A stretch of DNA of 64,000 nucleotides from a candidate division KSB1 bacterium. GTDB taxonomy: Bacteria; Zhuqueibacterota; Zhuqueibacteria; Zhuqueibacterales; Zhuqueibacteraceae. How positions within the stretch are numbered: position 1 is the stretch's first letter; each line of letters starts with the position of its first letter. The notes beneath the pieces were generated by a model that worked only from the letters and a program-made list of their open reading frames with translations, did no database searches and was not told where the DNA came from. Both the position numbers and the translations under genes were made by a program. The stretch spans positions 1 through 64,000 of the forward strand of contig JAPDQB010000001.1 of assembly GCA_034506175.1 (NCBI GenBank), in the 5' to 3' direction. Shown here in pieces: positions 25,142-34,016 of the stretch.

Positions 25142-25416
25142 TCACTCATACTCCAGCTCATTCCGCCGCGCAATCACCAGGCTCTCCGGATCGATGGTCA
25201 CCGTGATCAAATTGGGCCGGCAGCACACGGCACAGTCTTCGACGTATTTCCTGGCTGTAACCGGAGTAGAGATCGATCATCGTTTCATTCGCCTCCCCGC
25301 AGCGGGCGCAACCACGGCACGGGCGTCAACGCCCCTTCCCTCGCCTTGAGCGGCCGGCCTTCCTCAAAGGGGTACCACTCATCATCATTAAGATCGTTTT
25401 CGTCGTGGTCGGGCAT
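25142..25416 (-). pseudogene. Inactivated second copy of the CPXCG cysteine-rich gene
   Basis: Reading the minus strand from the ATG at 25416 gives MPDHDENDLNDDEWYPFEEG and REGALTPVPW, parallel to the intact gene at 12871-13146. The frame is lost just before the first Cys knuckle (two bases missing or one added) and again in the GYSQE-YVEDC segment (one extra A). After both repairs the rest reads C-x2-C ... DCAVCCRPNLITVTIDPESL. The total length is 275 bases against 276. Two compensating shifts in so short a gene argue for decay rather than random error. The upstream promoter region is duplicated too and now serves the symporter gene. Confidence 0.75.
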
Positions 25417-25491
25417 TTTTCTTTCCAGGCTCTTTTTCTCAATATGCTTTTAGAATCCGAAAAGTGCAACAAGTTTTTTGCCAGGCGCCAC

Positions 25492-25520
25492 TTGACTTTT
25501 TGCCAAACGCGCTGTATGTT
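25492..25520 (+). promoter_or_regulatory. Sigma-70-like promoter of the AGCS symporter (duplicated segment)
   Basis: TTGACT (25492-25497), a 17-bp spacer and TATGTT (25515-25520), followed by TTGTGAAATCTTCAC. The stretch including TTAGAATCCGAAAAGTGCAA upstream and GCGCTGTATGTTGTGA is shared with 13165-13235. Confidence 0.55.
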
Positions 25521-25593
25521 GTGAAATCTTCACCGCAACGCAACCCACGAATCTTTAAGCATGCAGTTCAATAACAGAACGGAGGAAGGAAAT

Positions 25594-26955
25594 TTGGAAA
25601 ACTTTCAAAACTTTATCACGGAACTGGGGAATTTGGTGTGGGGCACTCCCCTGCTGGTTTTGTTGGTTGGAACCGGAATTTATCTTACCTTCCGCTTGCG
25701 CGGCCTGCAATTTCGCGGCTTGTGGCATTCGCTCTGGCTGGCGCTGATCAAACGCAAAGAAGACAGCGCCGAAGCCGGCGACATCACCCATTTTCAAGCG
25801 TTGATGACGGCGCTTGCCGCGACCGTCGGCACCGGCAACATCGCCGGCGTCGCCACCGCGATCGCCAGCGGCGGCCCAGGCGCGCTGTTTTGGATGTGGG
25901 TCACCGGCCTCTTCGGCATGGCGACGAAATATGCCGAGGCCGTGCTCGCCGTCAAATATCGCGTGCAAGAACCCGACGGCACGATGAGCGGCGGTCCGAT
26001 GTATTACATCTCGCGCGGGTTGGGATGGAATTGGCTGGGCGCGCTGTTCGCGATTTTTGCTTCCATCGCCGCGTTCGGCATTGGCAACATGGTCCAGTCC
26101 AATTCCGTCGCTGATGCGATGCAAAGCTCATTTGGCGTTCCAACCTGGCTGACCGGCGTGATCTTGGCCGTGGCGACCGCGGCGGTGATTTTGGGCGGCA
26201 TCAAGAGCATCGCCCGCGTCACCAGTTTCTTCGTGCCGATCATGATCGTGTTTTACATGCTCGCCGCCATCGTCGTCGTGCTCATCAATTATAAAGGCAT
26301 TCCCGACATTGCCATTTATGTTTTCAAAGACGCCTTCACCCCGAGCGCGGCCTTCGGTGGATTTTTGGGCGCGACGGTTCGAGAAACGATTCGTTTCGGC
26401 GTGGCGCGCGGCGTTTTCTCCAACGAATCCGGCTTGGGCAGCTCGCCGATCGCGGCGGCCGCGGCGCAAACCAAGAATCCGGTCACCCAAGCGCTGGTTT
26501 CCATGACGCAGACGTTCATCGACACCATAGTCGTGTGCAGCCTCACCGGCTTTGTGATCATCGCCTCGGGCGCGTGGCATGCAACGGATCCGGCCACCGG
26601 CGCCGGCTACACCGGCGCGCAGTTGACCACCCGCGCCTTCAGCATCGGCTTGCCCGGCAACTCCGGCGGCGTCATCGTGGCGTTGGGCCTCATCCTTTTT
26701 GCTTATTCCACAATATTGGGTTGGAGTTATTACGGCGAAAAATCGTTGGAATATTTGCTCGGGCCAAAATCAGTCAAGCCATACCGGCTGTTATTTTGTG
26801 TTTTTGTGTTTGTCGGCGCCGTTTCACACCTGCAAGTCGTGTGGTCGATAGCCGACGTCTTCAACGGTTTGATGGCATTTCCCAACTTGGTGGGTCTGCT
26901 GCTGCTCTCCGGCGTGGTGGTGGCGGAGACCAACAAGCATTTTTACGGCAAATAG
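25594..26955 (+). CDS. Sodium:alanine/glycine symporter (AGCS family)
   Basis: 453 residues from the TTG at 25594, preferred because GGAGGAAGG lies at the right distance ahead of it. An upstream ATG at 25561 would add 11 residues. Family landmarks include [40 protein letters not shown]-like [20 protein letters not shown] and [15 protein letters not shown]. About ten membrane helices are apparent. It should import alanine or glycine with Na+. The promoter at 25492 is a duplicate of the one before the RND adaptor. Confidence 0.92.
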   Translation: MENFQNFITELGNLVWGTPLLVLLVGTGIYLTFRLRGLQFRGLWHSLWLALIKRKEDSAEAGDITHFQALMTALAATVGTGNIAGVATAIASGGPGALFWMWVTGLFGMATKYAEAVLAVKYRVQEPDGTMSGGPMYYISRGLGWNWLGALFAIFASIAAFGIGNMVQSNSVADAMQSSFGVPTWLTGVILAVATAAVILGGIKSIARVTSFFVPIMIVFYMLAAIVVVLINYKGIPDIAIYVFKDAFTPSAAFGGFLGATVRETIRFGVARGVFSNESGLGSSPIAAAAAQTKNPVTQALVSMTQTFIDTIVVCSLTGFVIIASGAWHATDPATGAGYTGAQLTTRAFSIGLPGNSGGVIVALGLILFAYSTILGWSYYGEKSLEYLLGPKSVKPYRLLFCVFVFVGAVSHLQVVWSIADVFNGLMAFPNLVGLLLLSGVVVAETNKHFYGK

Positions 26956-26990
26956 TATTCTGATTTGCGCAGGCAAAAATTTCGCAAGCG

Positions 26991-27944
26991 ATGTTCCGGC
27001 ACCGAATATTTCACTTCCTCCTTCTCCTGCTCGGCATTTGGGTCTTGAATTTCTTCATGATTCGCTTAAGCCCGGGCGACGCCTCCAACTTGTACTGGGG
27101 CCCGCAAACCACCCGACAAAGCCTTGAATCGTTGCGGCAGCAAAGGGGATTGGAGCAGCCGCTGCTCGAGCAATTCACCACCTGGTCGACGCGTTTTTTG
27201 CGCGGCGATCTGGGCTATTCGTGGACGCAGCATCGTCCGGTCCGCGCAGTTTTGGCGGATGCCCTGCCTGCCACGTTACAGCTCGCCTTCTTCGCCCTGC
27301 TGGTGAATTTCCTCCTTGGCTGCTTATGGGGCGTGGTGATCGGCGTGTTTTCATCGCACTGGGCCGGGCGCGTGCTCAACGCGCTCAGCTTGATTGTTTA
27401 TTCCATGCCCACGTTTTGGCTGGCGATGATCTTTATCTTGCTCTTCAGCCTCGAGCTGCAGTGGCTGCCGCCCGCGCAAATGCAATCTTTGTGGATTCAA
27501 GAAGCCGGCTTTTGGCGCGCGCTCTTTGATCGACTGCAACATTTGATACTGCCCGTCGCGGTGCTCGGCTTGGCTGGCGCCGCTGCCACCTCGCGTTATC
27601 TGCGCGGCCAAATGATGGAAGTTTTGCAGCAGGATTATATCCGGCTCGCGCAAGCCAAAGGGTTGTCGCGAGGCCGCATCATTTTTCGCCATGCTTTTAA
27701 AAATGCGCTGCTGCCGGTTGTCACCCTGCTCGGCCTTTATTTCCCGTTCTTATTGAGCGGCGCCTTTGTGGTCGAAGTGATTTTCGCCTGGCCGGGCATG
27801 GGCCGCGTCGCCTACGAAGCGCTGTTTGCCAAAGATTATCCGGTAATCTTCGCCGTGAATTTCATCGCCGCGACGACGGTTATTCTCGGCAATTTGCTCG
27901 CGGATGTGCTCTATCAAGTAGTCGATCCAAGAACGCGCGCGTAA
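26991..27944 (+). CDS. Peptide/nickel ABC importer permease (DppB-like)
   Basis: 317 residues with an N-terminal helix, the characteristic FFMIRLSPGDA after it, and the permease EAA-type loop RLAQAKGLSRGRIIFRHAFK. About six membrane helices. It is the first gene of a four-gene unit (permease, permease, ATPase, binding protein) with short gaps (12 bases to the next gene). The unit should import oligopeptides or similar ligands into the cytoplasm. Confidence 0.9.
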   Translation: MFRHRIFHFLLLLLGIWVLNFFMIRLSPGDASNLYWGPQTTRQSLESLRQQRGLEQPLLEQFTTWSTRFLRGDLGYSWTQHRPVRAVLADALPATLQLAFFALLVNFLLGCLWGVVIGVFSSHWAGRVLNALSLIVYSMPTFWLAMIFILLFSLELQWLPPAQMQSLWIQEAGFWRALFDRLQHLILPVAVLGLAGAAATSRYLRGQMMEVLQQDYIRLAQAKGLSRGRIIFRHAFKNALLPVVTLLGLYFPFLLSGAFVVEVIFAWPGMGRVAYEALFAKDYPVIFAVNFIAATTVILGNLLADVLYQVVDPRTRA

Positions 27945-27956
27945 CTGCATGCTCGA

Positions 27957-28757
27957 ATGACCAGGCACAATCGACAACGACGAATGGGATTGTTCTTGCT
28001 GGGCGCGATACTGGCCGCGTCGATCTTCGCGCCGTTGTTGAGCCGCCATGATCCCGACGCGATCACGACGCCGGCAGAAAAGCGCTTTATGGCGCCTTCC
28101 TCCGCGCATTGGTTTGGAACCGACCAATTCGGCCGTGATCTCTTCGCGCGCGTTTTGCACGGCGGCCGCGTCTCCCTGCTCATTGCGCTGGCGGTGGTGG
28201 CGGGCGCCGTCACATTCGGTGCGTTGTATGGCGCGCTTTCCGGATACTTCGGCGGATGGTGGGATCATCTGCTCATGCGCGTCGTCGATGCGCTGCTGGC
28301 TTTCCCGCTGGTGTTTTTGGCCGTGACGCTCATGGCAATCTTCGGAACCGGCTTGAAGTGGCTCATCATCATTCTCATTTTCGGCAGTTGGATGGATATT
28401 GCCCGTCTTGTGCGCGCCGAAGTTCTTTCATTAAAACAACGGCCGTTCATCGTCAAAGCGCGGGCCGCCGGCTTGAAGACCTCTCGCATTTTGTTTCACC
28501 ACCTTCTGCCCAACACCTTCGCCACGATACTGGCGGCGGCGATTTTGCGCGTGGCCGACGTGATTCTGATCGAATCCGCGCTGAGTTTTTTGGGCCTCGG
28601 CGCGCAGCCGCCCACCGCCAGTTGGGGCGCGATTTTGAGCGACGGCAAAGCGGTGCTCGCCAGCGCGTGGTGGATTACCGCCTTTCCGGGCCTGGCGATT
28701 GTGATCACCGTGTTGAGCATCAACCTCATCGGTGAAGGCCTCCGGCAAAGGGATTAA
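27957..28757 (+). CDS. Peptide ABC importer permease (DppC-like)
   Basis: 266 residues. The N-terminal helix is followed by the DppC hallmark HWFGTDQFGRDLFARVLHGG, then five membrane helices and the EAA loop VKARAAGLKTSRILFHHLLP. The C-terminus GLAIVITVLSINLIGEGLRQ is typical. It forms the membrane channel with the upstream permease. Confidence 0.9.
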   Translation: MTRHNRQRRMGLFLLGAILAASIFAPLLSRHDPDAITTPAEKRFMAPSSAHWFGTDQFGRDLFARVLHGGRVSLLIALAVVAGAVTFGALYGALSGYFGGWWDHLLMRVVDALLAFPLVFLAVTLMAIFGTGLKWLIIILIFGSWMDIARLVRAEVLSLKQRPFIVKARAAGLKTSRILFHHLLPNTFATILAAAILRVADVILIESALSFLGLGAQPPTASWGAILSDGKAVLASAWWITAFPGLAIVITVLSINLIGEGLRQRD

Positions 28758-28848
28758 GCGATTATTTTTTCCAGGGCGGGATAATTCTACTTTGGCACTT
28801 TCAGTTTTCTGCCCGGGAAATGCACGAAAAGACGCGAAAACCTTTTAT

Positions 28849-29826
28849 ATGAATCCCTTGCTCCAAATTCGCGGTTTGCGCGTTCACTTTTTCAAAAATC
28901 AAACCACGCTTCGCGCCGTTGACGGCATGGATTTGCAAATCCATGCCGGCGAGACGCTGGCGCTGGTCGGCGAATCCGGCTGCGGCAAAACCACGACGGC
29001 GTTTTCGATTTTTCGGTTGATTCCACCGCCGGGAAAAATCGCCGGCGGCGCCATTGAATTTCGCGGCAAAAATCTTTTAGCGTTATCCGAAAAGGAAATG
29101 CGCGCCGTTCGCGGCCGGGAGATGGGATTGATCTTTCAAGATCCTTCCGCCGCGCTCAATCCGGTGATGAAAGTTGGCGAGCAAATCAGCGAAGTGATTC
29201 GCCGGCATTTTCGCGAAACCAGGCGCGCCGCGAAGCAGCAGGCGTTGGCGTTAATGGAAAAAGTGCAACTGCCGAACGTTGACATGATTTACGACAGTTA
29301 TCCGCACCAGCTCAGCGGCGGCCTGCGCCAGCGCGTTTTGATCGCGATTGCGCTGGCGGGCCAGCCGGCGTTGTTGGTGGCCGACGAGCCGACTTCCGCG
29401 CTCGACGTGTCGATTCAAAGCCAGATTTTAGCATTGTTGCAGCAACTCAAAAGTGAATTGCAACTCTCCCTGCTCTTGATCACGCACGATCTTGGCGTGG
29501 TTGCGCAAATGGCCGATCGCGTCGCGGTGATGTATGCCGGCCAAATCGTCGAGGAAGCGCCGGCGCCGGATTTGTTTGCCGCGCCTCTGCATCCCTACAC
29601 CGCCGCGTTGTTAGACGCCGTACCGAAAATTTCTTTCTCGCCCACTCGAGAGCCGCGGCCATTCCAACCGCTCGGCGGCGCGGTTCCGGATTTGACAAAT
29701 TTGCCTTCCGGATGTACATTTAATCCGAGATGTCCGCTGCGGATGGAGGAGTGCAGTCTTAAAATTCCCCAGGCTTTTTCACCGGCGGCCAACCGCATGG
29801 TGCGATGCTTCAAATTTGCTTCGTAG
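28849..29826 (+). CDS. Peptide ABC importer ATPase (DppD/OppD-like)
   Basis: 325 residues from the ATG at 28849. Walker A is [10 protein letters not shown], the signature is [16 protein letters not shown], Walker B is [12 protein letters not shown] and the switch is LITHDLGVV. The C-terminal oligopeptide-transporter extension with the Cys cluster [15 protein letters not shown] is present. In this extension the homologous proteins bind an iron-sulphur cluster or zinc. Only one ATPase gene is in this unit, while Dpp/Opp systems usually have two (D and F), so either this one works as a homodimer or the partner is encoded elsewhere. Confidence 0.9.
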   Translation: MNPLLQIRGLRVHFFKNQTTLRAVDGMDLQIHAGETLALVGESGCGKTTTAFSIFRLIPPPGKIAGGAIEFRGKNLLALSEKEMRAVRGREMGLIFQDPSAALNPVMKVGEQISEVIRRHFRETRRAAKQQALALMEKVQLPNVDMIYDSYPHQLSGGLRQRVLIAIALAGQPALLVADEPTSALDVSIQSQILALLQQLKSELQLSLLLITHDLGVVAQMADRVAVMYAGQIVEEAPAPDLFAAPLHPYTAALLDAVPKISFSPTREPRPFQPLGGAVPDLTNLPSGCTFNPRCPLRMEECSLKIPQAFSPAANRMVRCFKFAS

Positions 29827-29870
29827 TCGTTTCGTAGTTGCGCCTTCAGACGCTTTCGCCGATTATATGC

Positions 29871-29923
29871 CGGAGTGCGAAGCTTTGGCATCGCTCGCTA
29901 CAAAGCTAAAGCTTTGCACTCCG
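29871..29923. repeat. Intergenic palindromic repeat, family A copy 3
   Basis: CGGAGTGCGAAGCTTTGGC is matched by AAAGCTTTGCACTCCG ending at 29923. The copy lies between the ATPase and the binding-protein gene, so open frame running through it is not a true N-terminus. Confidence 0.7.
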
Positions 29924-29968
29924 CCAATTAAACAAACAACGGATGACGCTAAAAAACTAATTGCAAGA

Positions 29969-31612
29969 ATGCAAAACGTGACCCGTGCACTTAGCAAACG
30001 CCCAACCAACGCCTGCCCCTCTTTTTATCTTATTTATCTTTTTATCTTTTTGGTTTTCATCGGTTGCTCAAAGCGCAACAATTCCCAGCTCCGCGGCACG
30101 GTGATTATTGGCACCTCCGGCGATTTCGATTCGTTCAACGAGCTGAATGCCGCCAGCTCCGATGCGCTACAGGCGATTCAATACTTGCTGTTCATGAGCC
30201 TCACCACACTCGATGAAAATTTGCAATTCGCGCCGCAATTGGCCGCCGCATGGGAGTTTGCGCCGGGCGACACGTTGCTCACATTTCATCTGCGCAAAGA
30301 CGTGTTTTGGACAGACGGCGTTCCCACCACGGCGCACGACGTGCTCTTTACGTATCTACTCGCCATCGACACCACCGTGGCCTATCCCGCGGCCAGCCGT
30401 TTCGATCAAACCGCGCAAGTCGAGGTGATCGACGATTTCACAGTGCGCTTTCATTTCAAGCGGCCTTATCCCGACGCGCTGTTCGACACGCAGATGCCGA
30501 TTCTCCCCAAGCATCTTCTTGAAAAAATTCCACGCGCAGAAATGGCGGCGTGCGAATTTAACCGCAAGCCGGTCGGCAACGGCCCCTTCAAATTGGTGGA
30601 GTGGCAGGCGAATCAGCGCGTGGTGTTCGAGGCCAATCCGAATTATGCCTTGGGGCGGCCCAAGTTGGATCGCCTGGTTTTTCAAATCATCCCGGAAGAA
30701 ACCGTGCTGATGACGAATCTGTTGACCGGCAAGATCGACATGATTTCATCGCTCACACCACTGGCGTTCAAGCAGGCGGAGGGCAGAGGGCAGGGCGCAG
30801 AGGGAGATTCTCCCATTCGAACGATTCGCTATCCGGGCCGGAATTATGCGTTCATTGGATGGAACAATGCGCGGCCGCTATTTACCAGGCGCGTGCGGCA
30901 GGCGTTGACGATGGCGATCAACAAAAATGAGATTATCAACACCCTTTTGGAGGGATACGGCCAGCCGGCGATCGGGCCGTTGCTGCCGTTCAATTGGGCG
31001 TATGATAAAGATTTGCGCGACCTGCCGTTTGATCCGGCGGCGGCGCAAAACCTGTTGCGGCAGGAAGGTTGGCAGGACACCAATGGCGACGGCATTTTGG
31101 ACAAGCAGGGAAAGAAGCTGGAATTTTCCTTAAAGACGAATGCCGATAATCAACTCCGCCGCGATATTGCCGTGATGGTGCAGGCGCAACTCAAAAAGAT
31201 TGGTGTACAGGCGAACGTCGAAGCGGTGGAATGGAATTTGTTGCTGCAACAAGTATTTGAGCAAAGAGATTTTGACGCGCTGATTTCGGCATGGGACGCA
31301 GACTTTGCGGTGAATCCCTCGCCGTTGTGGCATACCGCGGCGATTGCCAACGGCTACAACATCGTCTCTTATCGCAACGCGCGCATCGATTCGCTTTTGG
31401 ACCGGGCACGCGCCATTGCCGACCGCCGCGTGGCCGCGCCGCTGTGGCACGAGTTTCAGAAGATCATCGTCGAAGACTCTCCTTATACTTTTCTTTTTGC
31501 GCAGGAAAGATTGGCGGCGATGCACCGGCGCGTGCAGAATGTGAAGATGGATGTGCGGAGTTGGTTGGTGAATATTGGGGAGTGGCAGATAGAAAACGAT
31601 GCGAAAAAGTGA
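29969..31612 (+). CDS. Peptide ABC importer substrate-binding lipoprotein (SBP_bac_5)
   Basis: 547 residues from the ATG at 29969. The export signal ends with the lipobox FIGC, so the protein is membrane-anchored on the periplasmic side. The fold markers of family 5 binding proteins are present: DSFNELNAASSDALQAIQYL, WEFAPGDTLLTFHLRKDVFW, GNGPFKLVEWQ and VRQALTMAINKNEII. A Gly/Gln/Glu-rich stretch (AEGRGQGAEGD, near 30777-30810) comes from a GCAGAGGGCAGGGC-like low-complexity DNA insertion. Codons before 29969 run through a palindromic repeat, so I rejected them as an N-terminus. Confidence 0.87.
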   Translation: MQNVTRALSKRPTNACPSFYLIYLFIFLVFIGCSKRNNSQLRGTVIIGTSGDFDSFNELNAASSDALQAIQYLLFMSLTTLDENLQFAPQLAAAWEFAPGDTLLTFHLRKDVFWTDGVPTTAHDVLFTYLLAIDTTVAYPAASRFDQTAQVEVIDDFTVRFHFKRPYPDALFDTQMPILPKHLLEKIPRAEMAACEFNRKPVGNGPFKLVEWQANQRVVFEANPNYALGRPKLDRLVFQIIPEETVLMTNLLTGKIDMISSLTPLAFKQAEGRGQGAEGDSPIRTIRYPGRNYAFIGWNNARPLFTRRVRQALTMAINKNEIINTLLEGYGQPAIGPLLPFNWAYDKDLRDLPFDPAAAQNLLRQEGWQDTNGDGILDKQGKKLEFSLKTNADNQLRRDIAVMVQAQLKKIGVQANVEAVEWNLLLQQVFEQRDFDALISAWDADFAVNPSPLWHTAAIANGYNIVSYRNARIDSLLDRARAIADRRVAAPLWHEFQKIIVEDSPYTFLFAQERLAAMHRRVQNVKMDVRSWLVNIGEWQIENDAKK

Positions 31613-31638
31613 TATGGTATGAATTTAGCCAACGGAAA

Positions 31639-31684
31639 CGGAGTGCGATGATTTATCATCGCAAAACTAAAGTTTTGCACTCCG
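31639..31684. repeat. Intergenic palindromic repeat, family A copy 4
   Basis: CGGAGTGCGATGATTTATC ... AAAGTTTTGCACTCCG. The left flank TGAATTTAGC is again shared with copies 1 and 5. Confidence 0.7.
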
Positions 31685-31761
31685 GGTTCAAACGGCCAAA
31701 CTTTTACGAAAAATGAACTCAAGCATGACGAGTTCTCAACTCAACAAAAGGAATCACCTGC

Positions 31762-33165
31762 TTGCCATTTAAAATTCTTTGTCTGAGCAACAACGACGGC
31801 CTCAGTGACATCGCACAGAGCCTGGAAGGCGCGGCCTTGCTCGTTGCAAGAAACGGCGAGCAAGCGCTCGGCCTCATGCGCCGTGAGCTGCCGCAGGCGG
31901 TGCTGGTTGATTTCGACGCCCCGGATTCGCAGCCCCTCGCTTTCATCAAAACGGTTTTGGAAGAACGGCGTGAAGTGAAGGTGATCGGCGTGACGCAGCA
32001 AGGCGCCACGCGCCAGGCCTTGACCGCCATACGCGCAGGTTATGACGAATTTATTCACATGGCTGAAGAGCCGGGCAAGCTGCAAAGCGAGCTGGCAAAA
32101 CTTTTGGCCTACTGGCAGGAGCAGGAAAAGGCCGCCAGCTTGCACGCGCAACAAAGAGAAAAACACGACTTCAGCAAGATTATTGGCAGCAGCCCGGCGA
32201 TGAGAGAAATGCTCGAAGTGCTCGGCAAAATCATTCAGCGCAAATGGGTGACGGTGCTGCTGCGCGGAGAAACCGGCACCGGCAAGGAACTGATCGCGCG
32301 CACGATTCACTACAACTGTTCTTCGCCGGCGCAACCATTCGTCGAGATCAACTGCAGCGCGATTCCGGAAAATCTTTTGGAAGCCGAGCTGTTCGGCTAC
32401 GAAAAGGGCGCATTTACCGACGCCAAAATCCGTAAAAAGGGTTTGTTTGAGCTGGCGGAAAACGGCACGCTGTTTCTGGATGAAATTGGCGACATCAGCC
32501 TGCAAGTGCAGGTGAAATTGTTGAAGGCGGTGGAGGAGAAAAAAATCCGCCGCTTGGGCGGCGTCGAAGACATTCACATCAACACGCGCATTATCGCGGC
32601 AACCAACCGCGATTTGCAGGCGGCGATTCGCGAGGGCCAATTCCGGCAGGATCTTTATTATCGTTTGAACGTTGTTACCATTCAGCTCCAGCCTTTGCGC
32701 GAACGCGGCGATGACGTGCTGGCGCTGGCCCGCCATTTTTTATCCCACTATGCAAAGGAATACGCCAGCACGCTTTCAGCCTTCACAACCGAGGCCGAAG
32801 CGCTGTTGCGCGAGTATCGTTGGCCGGGCAACATTCGGGAATTGCAGCACACCATCGAGCGCATTGTGCTCCTGGGTGAAGGCCAGTTTGTGACGCGCAC
32901 GGCGCTGGAACGCGCCATTGAATCCGAAACGCCAACAATCACTTCCAAAAGCGCGGACACGACAACGATTAAAATCGACATCCCGCCGGAGGGCATGAGT
33001 TTCGAGGACATTGAAAAGCAGGCGCTGCAAGCCGTGCTGGAACAAATGGGCTGGAATCGCCGGCGCACCAGCCGCGTGTTCAAAATTTCCCGACCGCGCC
33101 TGGCGCGCAAGATTGAAAAGTATCAACTCAAGCCGCCGCACGAAATCGAGGACAAAGATTCGTGA
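31762..33165 (+). CDS. Sigma-54-dependent activator (NtrC family) with degenerate receiver
   Basis: 467 residues starting at TTG (31762) with AAAGGA upstream. The receiver-like domain (1 to about 120) keeps the phospho-acceptor position (Asp50 in AVLVDFDAPDS) and Thr78. However, the N-terminal acidic pair is LSNND, and the conserved Lys loop is replaced by FIHMAEEP, so phosphorylation may not be the switch. The AAA+ core is intact: Walker A GETGTGKE, the sigma-54 contact loop GAFTDA, Walker B TLFLDEIGD and the arginine-finger region. The C-terminal HTH ends NRRRTSRVFKISRPRLARKI. Three nearby genes have sigma-54 promoters with a common upstream dyad, the natural targets of this protein. Confidence 0.9.
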   Translation: MPFKILCLSNNDGLSDIAQSLEGAALLVARNGEQALGLMRRELPQAVLVDFDAPDSQPLAFIKTVLEERREVKVIGVTQQGATRQALTAIRAGYDEFIHMAEEPGKLQSELAKLLAYWQEQEKAASLHAQQREKHDFSKIIGSSPAMREMLEVLGKIIQRKWVTVLLRGETGTGKELIARTIHYNCSSPAQPFVEINCSAIPENLLEAELFGYEKGAFTDAKIRKKGLFELAENGTLFLDEIGDISLQVQVKLLKAVEEKKIRRLGGVEDIHINTRIIAATNRDLQAAIREGQFRQDLYYRLNVVTIQLQPLRERGDDVLALARHFLSHYAKEYASTLSAFTTEAEALLREYRWPGNIRELQHTIERIVLLGEGQFVTRTALERAIESETPTITSKSADTTTIKIDIPPEGMSFEDIEKQALQAVLEQMGWNRRRTSRVFKISRPRLARKIEKYQLKPPHEIEDKDS

Positions 33166-33187
33166 CCGCTGCAAAAATCGTCATCAT

Positions 33188-33237
33188 GGCATCGAAACGT
33201 GTCCAGCGCACACCGTGCGTGGCTACATTTCGTGGCC
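33188..33237 (+). promoter_or_regulatory. Predicted activator-binding dyad (UAS) copy 1
   Basis: GGCATCGAAACGTGTCC and GGCTACATTTCGTGGCC form an inverted repeat, the 12-bp arms being CGAAACGTGTCC (33193-33204) and GGCTACATTTCG (33221-33232) with a 16-bp spacer. Identical geometry occurs at 35993 and 42002. It lies 78 bases before a -24/-12 promoter, the usual place for a sigma-54 enhancer. Confidence 0.65.
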
Positions 33238-33309
33238 GCTTTCCATCGAAAGACACACGTGTTTATTGAATTTCAGCAATATGTTTATCAGCCGGTGCGC
33301 TATTTTTCA

Positions 33310-33325
33310 TGGCATTGGCTTTGCT
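33310..33325 (+). promoter_or_regulatory. Sigma-54 promoter of the ZU5-like lipoprotein gene
   Basis: TGGCATTGGCTTTGCT matches TGGCAY-N5-TTGC with GG and GC separated by ten bases. The predicted transcript start is near 33336, about 60 bases before the ATG at 33397. Confidence 0.75.
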
Positions 33326-33396
33326 TTTCATAAGAGCAAAGCAAAAAGTTCATGGAGTTTTCAATTATCCAAAAACACACCTCCAAGGAGAATCTC

Positions 33397-33966
33397 ATGA
33401 AGCGTATTCACTCTCTCCGGCTGATGGCGATCATGCTGTTGGTCATGTCTAAAATGATTTTGCTGTGGGGATGCAGCCCCGACCAGCATTGGGCGCCGAC
33501 AAGTCCTGCTGCCGATGGAAGAATCACGGCTTTGGCGAAGGATGATGATGACGACGATGACGACCTCGAGTTTTTGATGGTGGCGCGGCGCGACCCCGCT
33601 GAAAACGGCGTGAGCACCGCGCTAATCGGCCCCGAAGGCGGCGTGCTGCACCATGCGGCGCATCGCCTCGAAGTGCCCGCTGGCGCGTTGAACGAAGCCT
33701 TGGAGTTGACCTTCTCCATGCCGCTTTCGGACACGCTGACCTTCGACATGGGGCCGCACGGCACGCAATTCAACTTGCCGGTCAGTTTGGTGTTCTACTA
33801 CGGCAATGCCGATCTAGCCGGTGTGAATGAAGCGCGGCTGCAGGTCTACTATTACGATCCGAGCACGCAGATTTTCGAGGCCATTCCCACGGTGGTGGAT
33901 ACCGTGAACAAGATCGTCACCGGCTATACCGATCATTTTTCACGCTACGCGCTGATCAGAAAATAG
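33397..33966 (+). CDS. Lipoprotein with poly-Asp stretch and ZU5-like domain
   Basis: 189 residues from the ATG at 33397, behind AAGGAG. The signal peptide ends at LLWGC (lipobox). An acidic run of eight Asp follows (near residue 50). The rest resembles a ZU5-like domain: IGPEGGVLHHAAHRLEVPAG and ALNEALELTFS, then YYDPSTQIFEAIP and TDHFSRYAL. ZU5-type modules are found in extracellular proteins of many bacteria. Placement behind a sigma-54 promoter and just after the NtrC-type gene makes it a likely direct target. The function is unknown. Confidence 0.8.
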   Translation: MKRIHSLRLMAIMLLVMSKMILLWGCSPDQHWAPTSPAADGRITALAKDDDDDDDDLEFLMVARRDPAENGVSTALIGPEGGVLHHAAHRLEVPAGALNEALELTFSMPLSDTLTFDMGPHGTQFNLPVSLVFYYGNADLAGVNEARLQVYYYDPSTQIFEAIPTVVDTVNKIVTGYTDHFSRYALIRK

Positions 33967-34016
33967 CGTCGCCGCGTTTCGGATCCGCAAAAAAAGGCTG
34001 CTGTGAAGGTTGAGCG

